DNA of 64,000 bases, from positions 2,418,001 through 2,482,000 of the forward strand of contig NZ_CP081294.1 in assembly GCF_019711315.1 (NCBI RefSeq). Direction: 5' to 3'. This DNA comes from Qipengyuania gelatinilytica. Lineage in GTDB: Bacteria > Pseudomonadota > Alphaproteobacteria > Sphingomonadales > Sphingomonadaceae. Position numbers and translations under genes: made by a program. Position 1 is the stretch's first letter. The number at the start of each line of letters is the position of its first letter. This document shows, one piece after another, positions 37,543-46,287 of this stretch. Under the pieces are notes generated by a model. The model had not been told where the DNA came from, did not search any database, and worked only from the letters and a program-made list of their open reading frames with translations.

Positions 37543-38160
37543 TCAGAGCGCAGGGTCGGCATAGGCATGCCAGGTGAAGATGGCCATGGCCCCGCGATAG
37601 GGCTTCCACTTTTCCGCCAGCGCCCGAGTATCCTTTTCGCTCGGCCTTTCCGGCAGGTCGAGCAGTTTGCCGCATGCTGCCTGCACGGCGAGGTCGCCCG
37701 CAGGCCAGATATCCTGCCGGCCTTCTGCGAACAGCAGGTAGATTTCCGCCGACCAGCGGCCGATCCCCTTGATCCGCGTGAGCTGCGCGATGGCTTCCTC
37801 GTCATCTTCGGGCAGGCTTTCGAGATCCAGCTCGCCGCCCGCCACCAGCTCGCACAAGCTGCGGGCATAGCCCTGTTTCTGCCGCGACAGTCCGCAGGCG
37901 CGCAGCGTGTCGAAATCGCGCGCGAGCAATTCATGCGCATGCATGTCCTCGCCCAGTTCGGCTTCCAGCTTGTTCCAGACAGAAGCAGCGGCCGCCACGC
38001 TCACCTGCTGGCCCACGATGGTGCGCAGCAAGGTGCGATAGCCGGTCGGGCGGATGCGTTCTTCGGGGTAGCCGACGCGTTCGATCGCGCCTGCCACCAC
38101 GCGGTCTTCCGCCGCCACGGCATCGAGATGTTCGCGTATCTGCGCAGTCGTGAGACCCAT
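37543..38160 (-). CDS. DNA-3-methyladenine glycosylase (AlkA-type, HhH-GPD)
   Basis: A 205-residue base-excision repair glycosylase. The HhH motif is RIKGIGRWSAEIYLLFA and the catalytic Asp is in WPAGDLAVQAACG. IVGQQVSVAAAASVWNKLE is typical of the family N-terminal half. It lacks the N-terminal Ada-like domain of E. coli AlkA, matching the short bacterial MagIII/AlkA-type proteins. I chose the ATG at 38160 (MGLTTAQIRE). Divergent from the ferredoxin gene by 88 bases. Confidence 0.92.
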   Translation of the reverse strand: MGLTTAQIREHLDAVAAEDRVVAGAIERVGYPEERIRPTGYRTLLRTIVGQQVSVAAAASVWNKLEAELGEDMHAHELLARDFDTLRACGLSRQKQGYARSLCELVAGGELDLESLPEDDEEAIAQLTRIKGIGRWSAEIYLLFAEGRQDIWPAGDLAVQAACGKLLDLPERPSEKDTRALAEKWKPYRGAMAIFTWHAYADPAL

Positions 38161-38248
38161 GAGTAGAGCTTGCCTTCCCGCTTCGCTTTGAATAGCAGCC
38201 CTTCGCATACGGCCCGCGTGGCGGGCGACGCAACACAGGAATGCATCG

Positions 38249-38566
38249 ATGCCCAAGCTGATCGTCACCACACGTGAAGGCGAAACTTCCGAAATCCAGG
38301 TCGAAGACGGCCTCACCGTGATGGAAGCCATTCGCGACAACGGTTTCGACGAATTGCTGGCGCTGTGCGGCGGTTGCTGCAGCTGCGCGACCTGCCACGT
38401 GCATGTCGATAGCGAGTTCACCGGCAAGCTTCCGGAAATGAGCGAAGACGAGGACGACCTGCTGGAAAGCAGCGATCACCGCGTCGAAACTTCGCGCCTG
38501 TCGTGCCAGATCCCCTTCACCGCGGATCTCGACGGCCTCAAGGTTACTATCGCGCCAGAAGATTGA
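38249..38566 (+). CDS. [2Fe-2S] ferredoxin, adrenodoxin type
   Basis: A 105-residue soluble ferredoxin. The cluster ligands follow the vertebrate-type pattern C-x5-C-x2-C...C: Cys40, Cys46, Cys49 and Cys86 ([11 protein letters not shown] and SRLSCQIPF); Cys43 and Cys44 are extra. It carries electrons to Fe-S assembly, a P450 or a Rieske oxygenase; no partner is adjacent. ATG start, 42 bases before cysK. Confidence 0.95.
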   Translation: MPKLIVTTREGETSEIQVEDGLTVMEAIRDNGFDELLALCGGCCSCATCHVHVDSEFTGKLPEMSEDEDDLLESSDHRVETSRLSCQIPFTADLDGLKVTIAPED

Positions 38567-38608
38567 TCTTGTTTGCGTGAGGCGGCACCCGCGCCTACCT
38601 CGGCCAGC

Positions 38609-39625
38609 ATGACACAAATTCCCGTTCACGAGCGTACGCTCGACCTTATCGGCAATACTCCGCTGGTGCGGCTCGAAGGCCCCAGCAAGGAGGCCGGCTG
38701 CGACATTTACGGCAAGTGCGAATTTGCCAACCCCGGCGCCTCGGTGAAGGACCGCGCCGCGCTCTATATCATCCGCGATGCAGAGGCGCGCGGTGAGCTG
38801 AAAGAAGGCGGCTGCGTGGTGGAAGGCACCGCGGGCAATACCGGCATCGGTATCGCCCTGGTCGCCAATGCGCTCGGCTACAAGACGATCATCGTCATGC
38901 CCGACAACCAGTCGAGCGAGAAAATGGCGACCCTGCGTGCCCTCGGCGCGGAACTGGTAACGGTTCCGCCGACCAAATATGCCGATCCCAACCATTTCCA
39001 GCACGTCTCGCGCCGCATGGCGGAGGAGACCGAGGGCGCGATCTGGGCGGGCCAGTTCGATAACACCGCCAACCGCAAGGCGCATATCGAAGGCACGGCT
39101 AAGGAAATCTGGGAGCAGACCGAAGGCCGGATCGACGGCTTTACCTGCGCGGCCGGTACGGGTGGCACCATTGCCGGTGTCGGCATGGGCCTCAAGGAAT
39201 TCGACGAGAATGTCGTGATCGCGCTGACCGATCCGCATGGGGCAGCGCTCTACAATTATTACGCCAATGGCGAGCTGAAGGGCGAGGGCTCTTCGGTCGC
39301 AGAAGGCATCGGACAGGGCCGCATTACCGGCAATCTCGAGGGCGCGCCGATCGATACGCAGTTCCGTATCTCGGACGAGGAAGGCCTCGGCTGGGTCGCA
39401 CGATTGCTGCGCGAAGAGGGGCTTTGCCTCGGCCTGTCGAGCGGCATCAACGTCGCCGGCGCGGTCGAACTGGGCAAGCAACTGGTCGCCGAAGGGCGCG
39501 AGAACCCGCGCGTCGTCACAATACTGTGCGATACCGGCTTCCGTTACCTGTCGACGCTCTACAATGCTGACTGGCTCCGCTCGAAGAACCTGCCGGTCTT
39601 CGACTGGCTCAAAGACAGCGATTGA
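38609..39625 (+). CDS. cysK: Cysteine synthase A
   Basis: A 338-residue PLP enzyme making cysteine from O-acetylserine and sulfide. The PLP lysine is Lys47 in NPGASVKDRAAL, with the substrate loop EGTAGNTGIGIAL and the phosphate loop AAGTGGTIAGVG. The C-terminal 30 residues (DTGFRYLSTLYNADWL) fit the longer alphaproteobacterial CysK-like group. I chose the ATG at 38609; a 12-residue upstream extension is unlikely. The stop overlaps the reading frame start of the next gene. Confidence 0.94.
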   Translation: MTQIPVHERTLDLIGNTPLVRLEGPSKEAGCDIYGKCEFANPGASVKDRAALYIIRDAEARGELKEGGCVVEGTAGNTGIGIALVANALGYKTIIVMPDNQSSEKMATLRALGAELVTVPPTKYADPNHFQHVSRRMAEETEGAIWAGQFDNTANRKAHIEGTAKEIWEQTEGRIDGFTCAAGTGGTIAGVGMGLKEFDENVVIALTDPHGAALYNYYANGELKGEGSSVAEGIGQGRITGNLEGAPIDTQFRISDEEGLGWVARLLREEGLCLGLSSGINVAGAVELGKQLVAEGRENPRVVTILCDTGFRYLSTLYNADWLRSKNLPVFDWLKDSD

Positions 39626-39639
39626 CGAGCGCTCCGGCA

Positions 39640-40023
39640 ATGCCCAAGATTCCCGGCATGCCACGTTCATTCGACCTTACCCGCGACAAGCCGCGCGTGA
39701 CGGAATTTTCCGAAGTGCCGCTCGGCGGTACGCGCGCGCAGGCCATGCAGCGCCTGCAGGTGGGTGTGGGCGGCGTCGTGCTCATGATCCTGCTGGTCGG
39801 CCTTGCCAGCCTCATCCAGGACCGGACCCGCGAAGTGGATGCCTCGTCGGTTCCTGCCGCAGCGCCCACGACCGAACCCAGTGCCGCGCCGGTCCAGAAC
39901 GATCCGCTCGTGGAAGCGGGCGTGGTCCCCGACTTGCCTGCACAACCGACGCCTACACCGACGCAATCGCCTGCAGTCGTGCCGGAACAGGGTTCCTCCG
40001 ATGCAGCCACGCCGCCTGAGTAA
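39640..40023 (+). CDS. Single-pass membrane protein of unknown function
   Basis: About 127 residues. The N-terminal 40 are cytoplasmic, a membrane helix spans roughly VGVGGVVLMILLVGLASLI, and the C-terminal 60 are Pro/Ala/Thr/Glu-rich and periplasmic if N-in. I recognise no domain. The start could be the ATG at 39640, the ATG at 39658 or a TTG at 39622 that overlaps the cysK stop. Its 3' end overlaps the following lipoprotein gene by 23 bases, so the two are likely co-translated. Confidence 0.7.
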   Translation: MPKIPGMPRSFDLTRDKPRVTEFSEVPLGGTRAQAMQRLQVGVGGVVLMILLVGLASLIQDRTREVDASSVPAAAPTTEPSAAPVQNDPLVEAGVVPDLPAQPTPTPTQSPAVVPEQGSSDAATPPE

Positions 40024-40768
40024 GGCGCTCGTCCCGCTACTGGCCCTGTGCCTTGCTGCATGCGGAGGAACCTCTGCGGACAGCCAGGTCGAGCCGGGTG
40101 CGACGGGTCAGGAAACCGCCGAAACCGTGAACCTCGGCCTGTTCACCACGCTCCCGATCTACTGGGGCGAGGGAGCGGAGATCGGCGCGATGTTGAGCGG
40201 CGCGAGCGAGCCGGGCTGGGTGCGCCCGGTTCTCGAGCAGCGCGCTACTCTCGTTCCGCTCGATACGCTTGAAGCGGAGGCGCTCGAAGGCCTGGGCCAT
40301 GTCGTCCTTGCGCAGCCGCGACCACTGGCGCCGTCGGAGAATGTAGCCTTCGACAGCTGGCTGCGCGAAGGCGGGCGCGCGCTGGTCTTCGCCGATCCCC
40401 TTCTTACCCAGCACAGCGACTACGCGCTTGGCGATCCTCGCCGACCGCACGACATGGTCGTGATGTCGCCGCTGTTTGCGCGATGGGGTCTCGAACTGCG
40501 CTTCGACGATGGCCAGCCCGCGGGCGAACGCCTCGTCGGCTTCGGCGACGGCGAGATCCCCGTGGATCTGGCTGGCGCGTTCGCGCTTGCCGGGAAGGAT
40601 GCGCAGGCGGACTGCACGCTGAGCGACGGCGGACTCGTTGCGCGATGCAAGCGGGGCACGGGCCAGGTGACGCTGGTCGCGGACGCGGCGCTGGTCGACG
40701 ATCATTTCGACAGTCCGCAAAGGCGCGAAGTGCTGGACGCGCTGGTCGGGGAAGTACTTTCCGAATGA
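40001..40768 (+). CDS. Putative lipoprotein, GldG/ABC-type-transport-associated-like
   Basis: A 255-residue lipoprotein with lipobox LAAC (Cys21). The mature part has LFTTLPIYWGEGAEI near its start, HVVLAQPRPLAPSENVAFDSW and LREGGRALVFADPLL, a layout like the IFT52/GldG-type Rossmann-like domain found beside uncharacterised ABC transporters. No ABC partner is next to it. Length and motifs suggest an envelope protein, but function is not known. It is the last gene before the dcw promoter region. Confidence 0.7.
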   Translation: MQPRRLSKALVPLLALCLAACGGTSADSQVEPGATGQETAETVNLGLFTTLPIYWGEGAEIGAMLSGASEPGWVRPVLEQRATLVPLDTLEAEALEGLGHVVLAQPRPLAPSENVAFDSWLREGGRALVFADPLLTQHSDYALGDPRRPHDMVVMSPLFARWGLELRFDDGQPAGERLVGFGDGEIPVDLAGAFALAGKDAQADCTLSDGGLVARCKRGTGQVTLVADAALVDDHFDSPQRREVLDALVGEVLSE

Positions 40769-40779
40769 CCTGATCGCAT

Positions 40780-40804
40780 TCCCCGGGACTCGGTCGGGGA
40801 TTTT
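40780..40804 (+). terminator. Possible terminator after the GldG-like lipoprotein
   Basis: TCCCCG (40780-40785) pairs with CGGGGA (40795-40800) across a nine-base loop, followed by TTTT. It starts 12 bases after the upstream stop. The stem also forms part of the direct repeats, so either or both readings may hold. Confidence 0.45.
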
Positions 40805-40838
40805 GCGGGACTCGCACGGGGATTGTGCGGGATGGCGC
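40784..40838 (+). repeat. Helically phased CGGG(G)A direct repeats (MraZ-box-like)
   Basis: CGGGA or CGGGGA begins at 40784, 40795, 40806, 40817 and 40828, exactly 11 bases apart. The units alternate, making a 22-base tandem repeat (40784-40805 and 40806-40827) that agrees at 19 of 22 positions. Known MraZ operators in E. coli are TGGGN direct repeats about ten bases apart, so these are candidate MraZ boxes. Confidence 0.55.
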
Positions 40839-40940
40839 CCGATTCCCGGTAGTTTTCCGAGGGTTGCGTTAGCTATTCGGTAACCAATCCACAGATCATT
40901 GAAGTATATTTCACGAGTTAAAACAATGATTTGCGGACAA

Positions 40941-40986
40941 TTCCCGTAAAATCCCGCAATTTTCCCTTCCATCCCCGCGCTTCCCG
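40941..40986 (-). repeat. Second, opposite-oriented GGGA repeat cluster upstream of mraZ
   Basis: On the plus strand TCCC begins at 40942, 40952, 40963, 40972 and 40982, that is GGGA on the minus strand every 9-11 bases. It faces the first cluster across about 100 bases and lies about 145 bases before the mraZ start. Together they could bind MraZ multimers and loop the DNA, which is speculation. Confidence 0.5.
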
Positions 40987-41129
40987 CGATAAATCATCCA
41001 GACATCGGACATGCCATTGTCTTTGCGCGCACCGCCATCGGCGATGCGAGCCGCGGAAGCTCGTGCTTTTGCGGACGGGGGAGGCTTGTCTGGTGAGGAG
41101 AACGATAAACGCCAGCTGGGGACAGGGCA

Positions 41130-41615
41130 GTGCAATTCGGAGGGTACAGCGGTCAAGCCTATTCGCCTGCAGGCGATAAGGGCCGCTTTGTGCTTCCGCC
41201 GCTGTTCCGCAAGGCCGTCAAGGAAAGCTCCGATGGCCGCGTGCTCTGCCTGATGAAGCACCCCACCTGGAACTGCCTCACCGGCTTCGGCCTCAGCCGC
41301 AAGACCGAACTCGACGCCCAGCTCGATCGCGAGGAAGAACTCGCCTACAAGGTCGGGCGCGATTTCGACCGCGATACCCGTGCCAGCCAGCTTTTCGGCT
41401 TCGTCGAAATGCCCTTCGACGACAGTGGCCGTTTCGTCATGCCCGAACACCTGCGCCAGCTCGGCAGGATCGAGGATGGCCTCTACTTCCAGGGCGGTGG
41501 CCGCTTCTTCACCCTGTGGAACCCTGCGCAGCTGGCCGAAATGGGCGACGACTGGGCAAGCGCCAAGGCTGCCTGCGAAAGCTTCCTCGCCGAAGCGAAG
41601 GCGAAGGGCAAATGA
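41130..41615 (+). CDS. mraZ: Transcriptional regulator MraZ
   Basis: A 161-residue DNA-binding protein of the MraZ family with two SpoVT-AbrB-like units (N-terminal [15 protein letters not shown] and C-terminal [16 protein letters not shown]). It is longer than the 143-152 residues common in gammaproteobacteria, with the usual alphaproteobacterial inserts and a Lys-rich tail. The start is GTG with a GACAGGG-like site before it. MraZ represses the dcw cluster in E. coli and also acts as an activator in some mollicutes. Its stop overlaps the rsmH ATG (ATGA). Confidence 0.93.
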   Translation: MQFGGYSGQAYSPAGDKGRFVLPPLFRKAVKESSDGRVLCLMKHPTWNCLTGFGLSRKTELDAQLDREEELAYKVGRDFDRDTRASQLFGFVEMPFDDSGRFVMPEHLRQLGRIEDGLYFQGGGRFFTLWNPAQLAEMGDDWASAKAACESFLAEAKAKGK

Positions 41616-42550
41616 GCGAAGCACCCCACATCCCCGTCCTCCTCGACGAGGTGATCGAGGCGCTCGACCCGCAGCCGGGCGACGTGCTGATCGACGCGAC
41701 ATTCGGCGCGGGCGGCTACACCCGCGCGCTGCTAGAGCGCGGCGCGACTGTGCATGCCTTCGACCGGGATCCCGACGCTATTGCCTCGGGTCGCACCTGG
41801 CGGAAGACGGAGGAAAATCCGCCCCGCCTGATCCTCCACCCGCACCGCTTCTCCGAAATGCTGGAGGTCATGCGTGATGCGGGGGTCGAAAGCGTGGACG
41901 GCGTCGTGATGGATATCGGCGTGTCGTCGATGCAGCTGGACCAGGCCGAACGCGGCTTCGCCTTCTCGTCGGACGGCCCGCTCGACATGCGCATGAGCCA
42001 AGAAGGTGAAAGCGCTGCCGATTTCCTCAACACCGCCGAGGAAGGCACGATTGCCGACGTGATCTACCAGTATGGCGAAGAGCGTCAGTCTCGCCGCGTT
42101 GCGCGCGCGATCGTCGCCGCGCGCCCGCTGGCGACGACAGGCGAACTGGCGCGCGTCGTGCGCAAGGCGCTGGGGTACAAGCCGACCGACAAGAAGGACC
42201 CGGCCACGCGCACATTCCAGGCCATCAGAATTCACGTGAACGGCGAGCTCGACGAACTGTCCCAGGGGCTGTCGGCTGCCGAACACCTGCTGCGCGAAGG
42301 GGGCCGCCTTGCGGTGGTCAGCTTCCACAGCCTCGAAGACCGGATCGTCAAGCGCTTCCTGCGCGAGGCATCCTCAACCCCGAGCGCCTCGCGTCATGTC
42401 CCTTTGGTGGCGCAGGTCGATCCGGTCTTTTCGGGAGTTTCCAAGGCGATCAAGCCGGGCGAGGCGGAAATTGCGCGTAATCCGCGTGCCCGTTCCTCGG
42501 TGCTTCGCCACGCGGTCCGCACTGCGACACCTGCAAGGGAGGCGGCATGA
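41612..42550 (+). CDS. rsmH: 16S rRNA (cytosine-1402-N4)-methyltransferase RsmH
   Basis: A 312-residue SAM-dependent methyltransferase modifying C1402 of 16S rRNA (formerly mraW). Motifs are [28 protein letters not shown] (SAM-binding), [19 protein letters not shown] and [18 protein letters not shown]. The ATG at 41612 starts the conserved HIPV region after five residues. Overlaps mraZ and ftsL by four bases each. Confidence 0.97.
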   Translation: MSEAPHIPVLLDEVIEALDPQPGDVLIDATFGAGGYTRALLERGATVHAFDRDPDAIASGRTWRKTEENPPRLILHPHRFSEMLEVMRDAGVESVDGVVMDIGVSSMQLDQAERGFAFSSDGPLDMRMSQEGESAADFLNTAEEGTIADVIYQYGEERQSRRVARAIVAARPLATTGELARVVRKALGYKPTDKKDPATRTFQAIRIHVNGELDELSQGLSAAEHLLREGGRLAVVSFHSLEDRIVKRFLREASSTPSASRHVPLVAQVDPVFSGVSKAIKPGEAEIARNPRARSSVLRHAVRTATPAREAA

Positions 42551-43068
42551 TGACCCATACCTCGCGCCTCCGCCAGATCGGCTGGCTTGCCCTGCTTGCA
42601 GTCTGCGTCGCTGGTTTCCTCGCGCTGACTTTCAAGGTCAACGCGGTGAAGAGCGACGTGCGCATCGTCGAACGCAAGATCATTGCCGCCGAACTGTCCA
42701 AGCAGATGCTGGAAACCGAATTCCAGACCCGCGCCAACCAGCACCAGCTTGCTGACTGGAACCGGGTCGAGTTCGGCTATTCCGCACCGCGCGCCGACCA
42801 GTACCTCGAACAGGAACGCCAGCTTGCCGCGCTCGGAACGCCGCGCGGCATCGGTGCTCCACAGCCCATTCGTGTCGCAATGGCCGATAGCGGCCCCATC
42901 GAAGAAGAAGGCCTGTTCGAGGACTGGCTGGGCAATGATGAAGCCGAGCCGGTCCGCATGGTGAAATCGCGGGCAGCCGATCCGTCGCGCCGGATTGCTT
43001 CCAGCCTTGCCCAGCGGCTCGGCCAGCCTGCCAGCGTCTCTGTCGCCGCAGCGGAGGTCGCGCAGTGA
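42547..43068 (+). CDS. ftsL: Cell division protein FtsL (candidate)
   Basis: A 173-residue bitopic protein: short cytoplasmic basic N-terminus, membrane helix at about 12-30 ([20 protein letters not shown]), then a short coiled-coil-like heptad region ([19 protein letters not shown]). FtsL is poorly conserved but this topology and its place between rsmH and ftsI are diagnostic. The C-terminal half beyond residue 95 is longer than typical FtsL and enters a Pro/Glu-rich region. It recruits the FtsQB complex and activates FtsWI. Confidence 0.8.
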   Translation: MMTHTSRLRQIGWLALLAVCVAGFLALTFKVNAVKSDVRIVERKIIAAELSKQMLETEFQTRANQHQLADWNRVEFGYSAPRADQYLEQERQLAALGTPRGIGAPQPIRVAMADSGPIEEEGLFEDWLGNDEAEPVRMVKSRAADPSRRIASSLAQRLGQPASVSVAAAEVAQ

Positions 43069-44822
43069 ACGCATTTTCCGCTCTCCATGGTGGCCCGGGA
43101 GCGGTGAGCATGGCGATGGCGAGCGGGCGGGTGCAGCTCGTGACGGTACGCCAGCAATCGCTCGACTTGGCGCGCTGGCGCGTTCTCTGGATTGCCGCGG
43201 CCTTCGCCTTCGTGGCGCTGCTTGCGCTGTCGCGCATCACCTATCTCGGTATCGGTGGCGAGGGCGCCCGCGCGACCTCGCTCGAAGATGCGCTGCTTCC
43301 CTCGCGCGGCCAGATCGTCGACCGTAACGGCGTGCCCATGGCGCGTGCCTTCCCGGCCTATGCGCTCTGGTTCAACCCCAAAGCGATGGGCGAGGACGAG
43401 GCACCGCTGGTCGGAAAGCCCGAGGACGTGGCCGCAAAGCTTGCCGAAATCTTCCCCGACCTCGATGAAAAGAAGGTCGCTGCGCAGCTTGCCAGCGGCA
43501 AGTCCGGCTATATCCGCAAGCGCCTGCTTCCCGAAGAAGCGAACCGCGTCCATGAATTGGGCGAACTTGCGCTCGAAATGCCGACCGAAGAAGACCGCCA
43601 CTATCCGCAGGGAGCCATGGCGGCGCACGTGCTCGGCTATGTCGGTGCCGACGGCAAGGGCCGCGTCGGCATGGAACAGGTCTTCGACAAGCACCTGTCC
43701 GATCCCCTGACGCGCGGCACGCCGGTGGCGCTGTCGATCGACGTGCGTGTCCAGGGCGCGCTCGAGGACGAACTGCGCCGCGGCATGAAGCTGACCCGCG
43801 CACAGGGCGCTGCGGGCATCGTGCTCGATGTCGACACCGGCGAAGTCATCGCGCTTGCCAGCCTTCCCGAATTCGATCCAAACAAGATCGACGAGGAAGG
43901 CCAGAAGCTCATGTTCAACCGGGTGACCAACCAGGTTTACGAGCTTGGTTCGACCTTCAAGCCGCTGACCGTGGCCGCCGCAATCGACAGCGGCATGCTG
44001 CGTGATCTCGGTCGCCGTTTCGACGCTTCGCCGGTTACGGTCGGGCGTTTCACGATCCGTGACAGTCACGAGATGGGCCCCACCCTCAATGCCGTCGAAA
44101 CGCTGATCCATTCATCCAACACGACAAGCGCGCGGATCGCCGACGAACTGGGTGCGGAACGACTGCGCCGCTACATGATAGATCTGGGTATGAACGCTCG
44201 CCCGGAAATCGAAATTCCTGCCCGCGGCTTCCCCCTCTGGCCGGGCGACAAATGGCCGCGTCTCACCAATATGACGGTCGGCTTCGGCCACTCGATTGCG
44301 GTTACCCCGCTGCACCTCGCCAGCGCCTATGCTGCGATGGTCAATGGCGGTGTCTACCGTCCGGCAACGCTCAAGAAGCTGGGTCCGGGCGAAGCGCCCA
44401 AGGGTCGCCGCGTGTTCAAGGCATCGACGTCCAGCCGCATGCGCCAGATGATGCGCGCCATCGCGGTCTATGGCACTGGCCGCAATGCCGATGCTCCGGG
44501 CTACCGCGTGGGCGGCAAGACCGGATCGGCGGAAAAGCCGGGGGGCAAGGCAGGCTATCGTAAGACCGCACTGGTTTCGACCTTTGCCGCGGCCTTCCCG
44601 ATGGACCGCCCGCGCTACGTTGTGATCGCGATGCTCGACGAACCGCGCGGAACCCTTGCAAGCTCCTACCAGCGCACCGCGGCATGGAACGCGGCGCCGA
44701 TCGTCGGCCGCCTGGTCCCGCGCATCGGCCCGCTGATCGGCGTGCGCCCCGACGACAAGCGAGATATCGATATTTCCGCAATCACTCCCCTGATCCCGGA
44801 GGCGCAGGATGAAGCTGAGTAA
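43065..44822 (+). CDS. ftsI: Peptidoglycan D,D-transpeptidase FtsI (PBP3)
   Basis: A 585-residue septal class B penicillin-binding protein. A membrane helix lies at about 40-60, a PBP-dimer pedestal follows, then the transpeptidase with Ser296 in GSTFKP, SSN at 350-352 and KTGS at 485-488. It cross-links nascent septal peptidoglycan made by FtsW. The start is GTG overlapping the ftsL stop (GTGA). The 3' end overlaps murE by 14 bases. Confidence 0.97.
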   Translation: MNAFSALHGGPGAVSMAMASGRVQLVTVRQQSLDLARWRVLWIAAAFAFVALLALSRITYLGIGGEGARATSLEDALLPSRGQIVDRNGVPMARAFPAYALWFNPKAMGEDEAPLVGKPEDVAAKLAEIFPDLDEKKVAAQLASGKSGYIRKRLLPEEANRVHELGELALEMPTEEDRHYPQGAMAAHVLGYVGADGKGRVGMEQVFDKHLSDPLTRGTPVALSIDVRVQGALEDELRRGMKLTRAQGAAGIVLDVDTGEVIALASLPEFDPNKIDEEGQKLMFNRVTNQVYELGSTFKPLTVAAAIDSGMLRDLGRRFDASPVTVGRFTIRDSHEMGPTLNAVETLIHSSNTTSARIADELGAERLRRYMIDLGMNARPEIEIPARGFPLWPGDKWPRLTNMTVGFGHSIAVTPLHLASAYAAMVNGGVYRPATLKKLGPGEAPKGRRVFKASTSSRMRQMMRAIAVYGTGRNADAPGYRVGGKTGSAEKPGGKAGYRKTALVSTFAAAFPMDRPRYVVIAMLDEPRGTLASSYQRTAAWNAAPIVGRLVPRIGPLIGVRPDDKRDIDISAITPLIPEAQDEAE

Positions 44823-46287
44823 GCTCTGCGTGCAGGCCGGCATGGAATGTCCCGGTAGCGGCGATACCAATGTCACCGGCTTTGCCATCGACAATCGCAA
44901 GGTTGCGCCCGGCACCGTGTTCGGCGCCTTCCAGGGCACTCAGGTCAATGGCGAGGACTTCATTCCCGCCGCCATCGAAGCAGGCGCCGTGGCCGTCGTC
45001 GCGCGCGCAGAGGCGAAAGTCGAAGGCGCGATCCACATCGCGAGCGACACGCCGCGCAAGACGTTTGCCGACCTCGCCGCGCAGTTCTTTACGCCCGTGC
45101 CCGACCACATCGTCGCCGTCACCGGTACCAATGGGAAGACCTCCTGCGTCGAGATGACCCGCCAGATCTGGCGCATGTCGGGCGAGCGTGCAGCGAGCAT
45201 CGGGACGCTCGGCGTCACAACACCTGACGAAAGCGTGTCCACCGGGCTCACCACCCCCGATATCGTCACCTTCCTGTCGAACATGAGCGGCCTTGCGCGC
45301 GAAGGCGTGACCCATGTCGCATACGAAGCCTCCAGCCACGGGCTGTCGCAATACCGCAACGAGGGCATTCCCGTTGAAGCGGCAGGCTTCACCAATTTCA
45401 GCCGCGACCACCTCGACTACCATGCTGACATGGAAGACTATTTCGCGGCCAAGATGCGCCTCTTCGACGAGGTGGTCTCGGACGATGCGACGGCGGTCGT
45501 CTGGATGGGTGCAGGGGACAGTGGGTGGAATGCCCGCGTTGTCGACCACGCACAAAAGCGCGGCCTCAAGATCATGACCGTGGGCGAGCAGGGCGAGGAT
45601 ATTCGCCTGACCCGCCGCGAGCCGACGCAGCTCGGCCAGTCGCTGACGGTCGAGCACGCGGGGACAGAACGCACCATCAACCTGCCCCTGATCGGTGCCT
45701 ACCAGGTTTCGAATGCGCTTGTTTCGGCCGGGCTGGCTCTTGCATCGGGTATTGACGCGAGCCGCGTCTGGGATGCGGTAGCACGGCTCCAGCCGGTTCG
45801 CGGCCGTCTCGAGCGTGCGGTCATCGCGCCCAGCGGTGCGCCGGTCTACGTCGATTATGCCCACACGCCCGATGCAATCGAGGCAGCTATCGCAGCACTG
45901 CGACCCCACGTAACCGGCCGCCTCATCACCGTATTCGGGGCTGGCGGCGACCGTGACCACGGCAAGCGCGCGCCGATGGGCGAGGCTGCTGCCAAGGCCA
46001 GCGATCTCGTCATTGTCACGGACGACAACCCCCGCGGCGAAGATGCTGCGGAAATCCGTCGCCAGGTGCTTGAAGGCGCGGGCGATGCGCGCGAGGTAGC
46101 GGGCCGTCGCGAAGCAATCCATGCAGCCATTGCCGAAGCGGGCAGGGACGACATCGTCCTCGTCGCTGGCAAGGGCCATGAAACGGGTCAGATCATCGGA
46201 TCGGGAGAGAACATGCGGGTGCACCCCTTCGACGACGTGGAAGTCGCACGCGAATGCGCGGCGCAAATTGCCCGAGGTGATGCATGA
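44809..46287 (+). CDS. murE: UDP-MurNAc-tripeptide synthetase MurE (meso-DAP type)
   Basis: A 492-residue ATP-dependent Mur ligase adding the third amino acid to UDP-MurNAc-L-Ala-D-Glu. The ATP loop is VTGTNGKTSCVEM and the substrate-selecting motif DNPR is at 406-409 (TDDNPRGED), the hallmark of meso-diaminopimelate ligases. Peptidoglycan with DAP at position 3 is therefore predicted. Overlaps ftsI and murF. Confidence 0.98.
   Translation: MKLSKLCVQAGMECPGSGDTNVTGFAIDNRKVAPGTVFGAFQGTQVNGEDFIPAAIEAGAVAVVARAEAKVEGAIHIASDTPRKTFADLAAQFFTPVPDHIVAVTGTNGKTSCVEMTRQIWRMSGERAASIGTLGVTTPDESVSTGLTTPDIVTFLSNMSGLAREGVTHVAYEASSHGLSQYRNEGIPVEAAGFTNFSRDHLDYHADMEDYFAAKMRLFDEVVSDDATAVVWMGAGDSGWNARVVDHAQKRGLKIMTVGEQGEDIRLTRREPTQLGQSLTVEHAGTERTINLPLIGAYQVSNALVSAGLALASGIDASRVWDAVARLQPVRGRLERAVIAPSGAPVYVDYAHTPDAIEAAIAALRPHVTGRLITVFGAGGDRDHGKRAPMGEAAAKASDLVIVTDDNPRGEDAAEIRRQVLEGAGDAREVAGRREAIHAAIAEAGRDDIVLVAGKGHETGQIIGSGENMRVHPFDDVEVARECAAQIARGDA

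Larger units (their letters stand above)
40769..41129 (+). promoter_or_regulatory. dcw cluster upstream control region
   Basis: The only gene-free stretch above 300 bases. It contains a possible terminator (40780-40804), a cluster of direct CGGG(G)A repeats (40784-40838), a GATTC (GANTC, CcrM-type) site at 40841-40845, an AT-rich middle with a possible -10 TATATT at 40905-40910 and no clear -35, and a second cluster of TCCC repeats (40942-40985) at about ten-base spacing. The last 140 bases before the mraZ GTG show no clear motif. The layout is consistent with MraZ autoregulation, which is inference. Confidence 0.6.

Noticed and set aside
37931..39670. 579-codon minus-strand frame opposite the ferredoxin and cysK
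   Set aside because: It crosses two recognised genes; its sequence shows no known fold.
40931..41179. Short plus-strand frame in the dcw control region
   Set aside because: Arg/Cys-rich, overlaps mraZ and covers the TCCC repeats; no ribosome-binding site.
44782..46266. 494-codon minus-strand frame opposite murE
   Set aside because: Shadow of murE; no independent start signal or domain.
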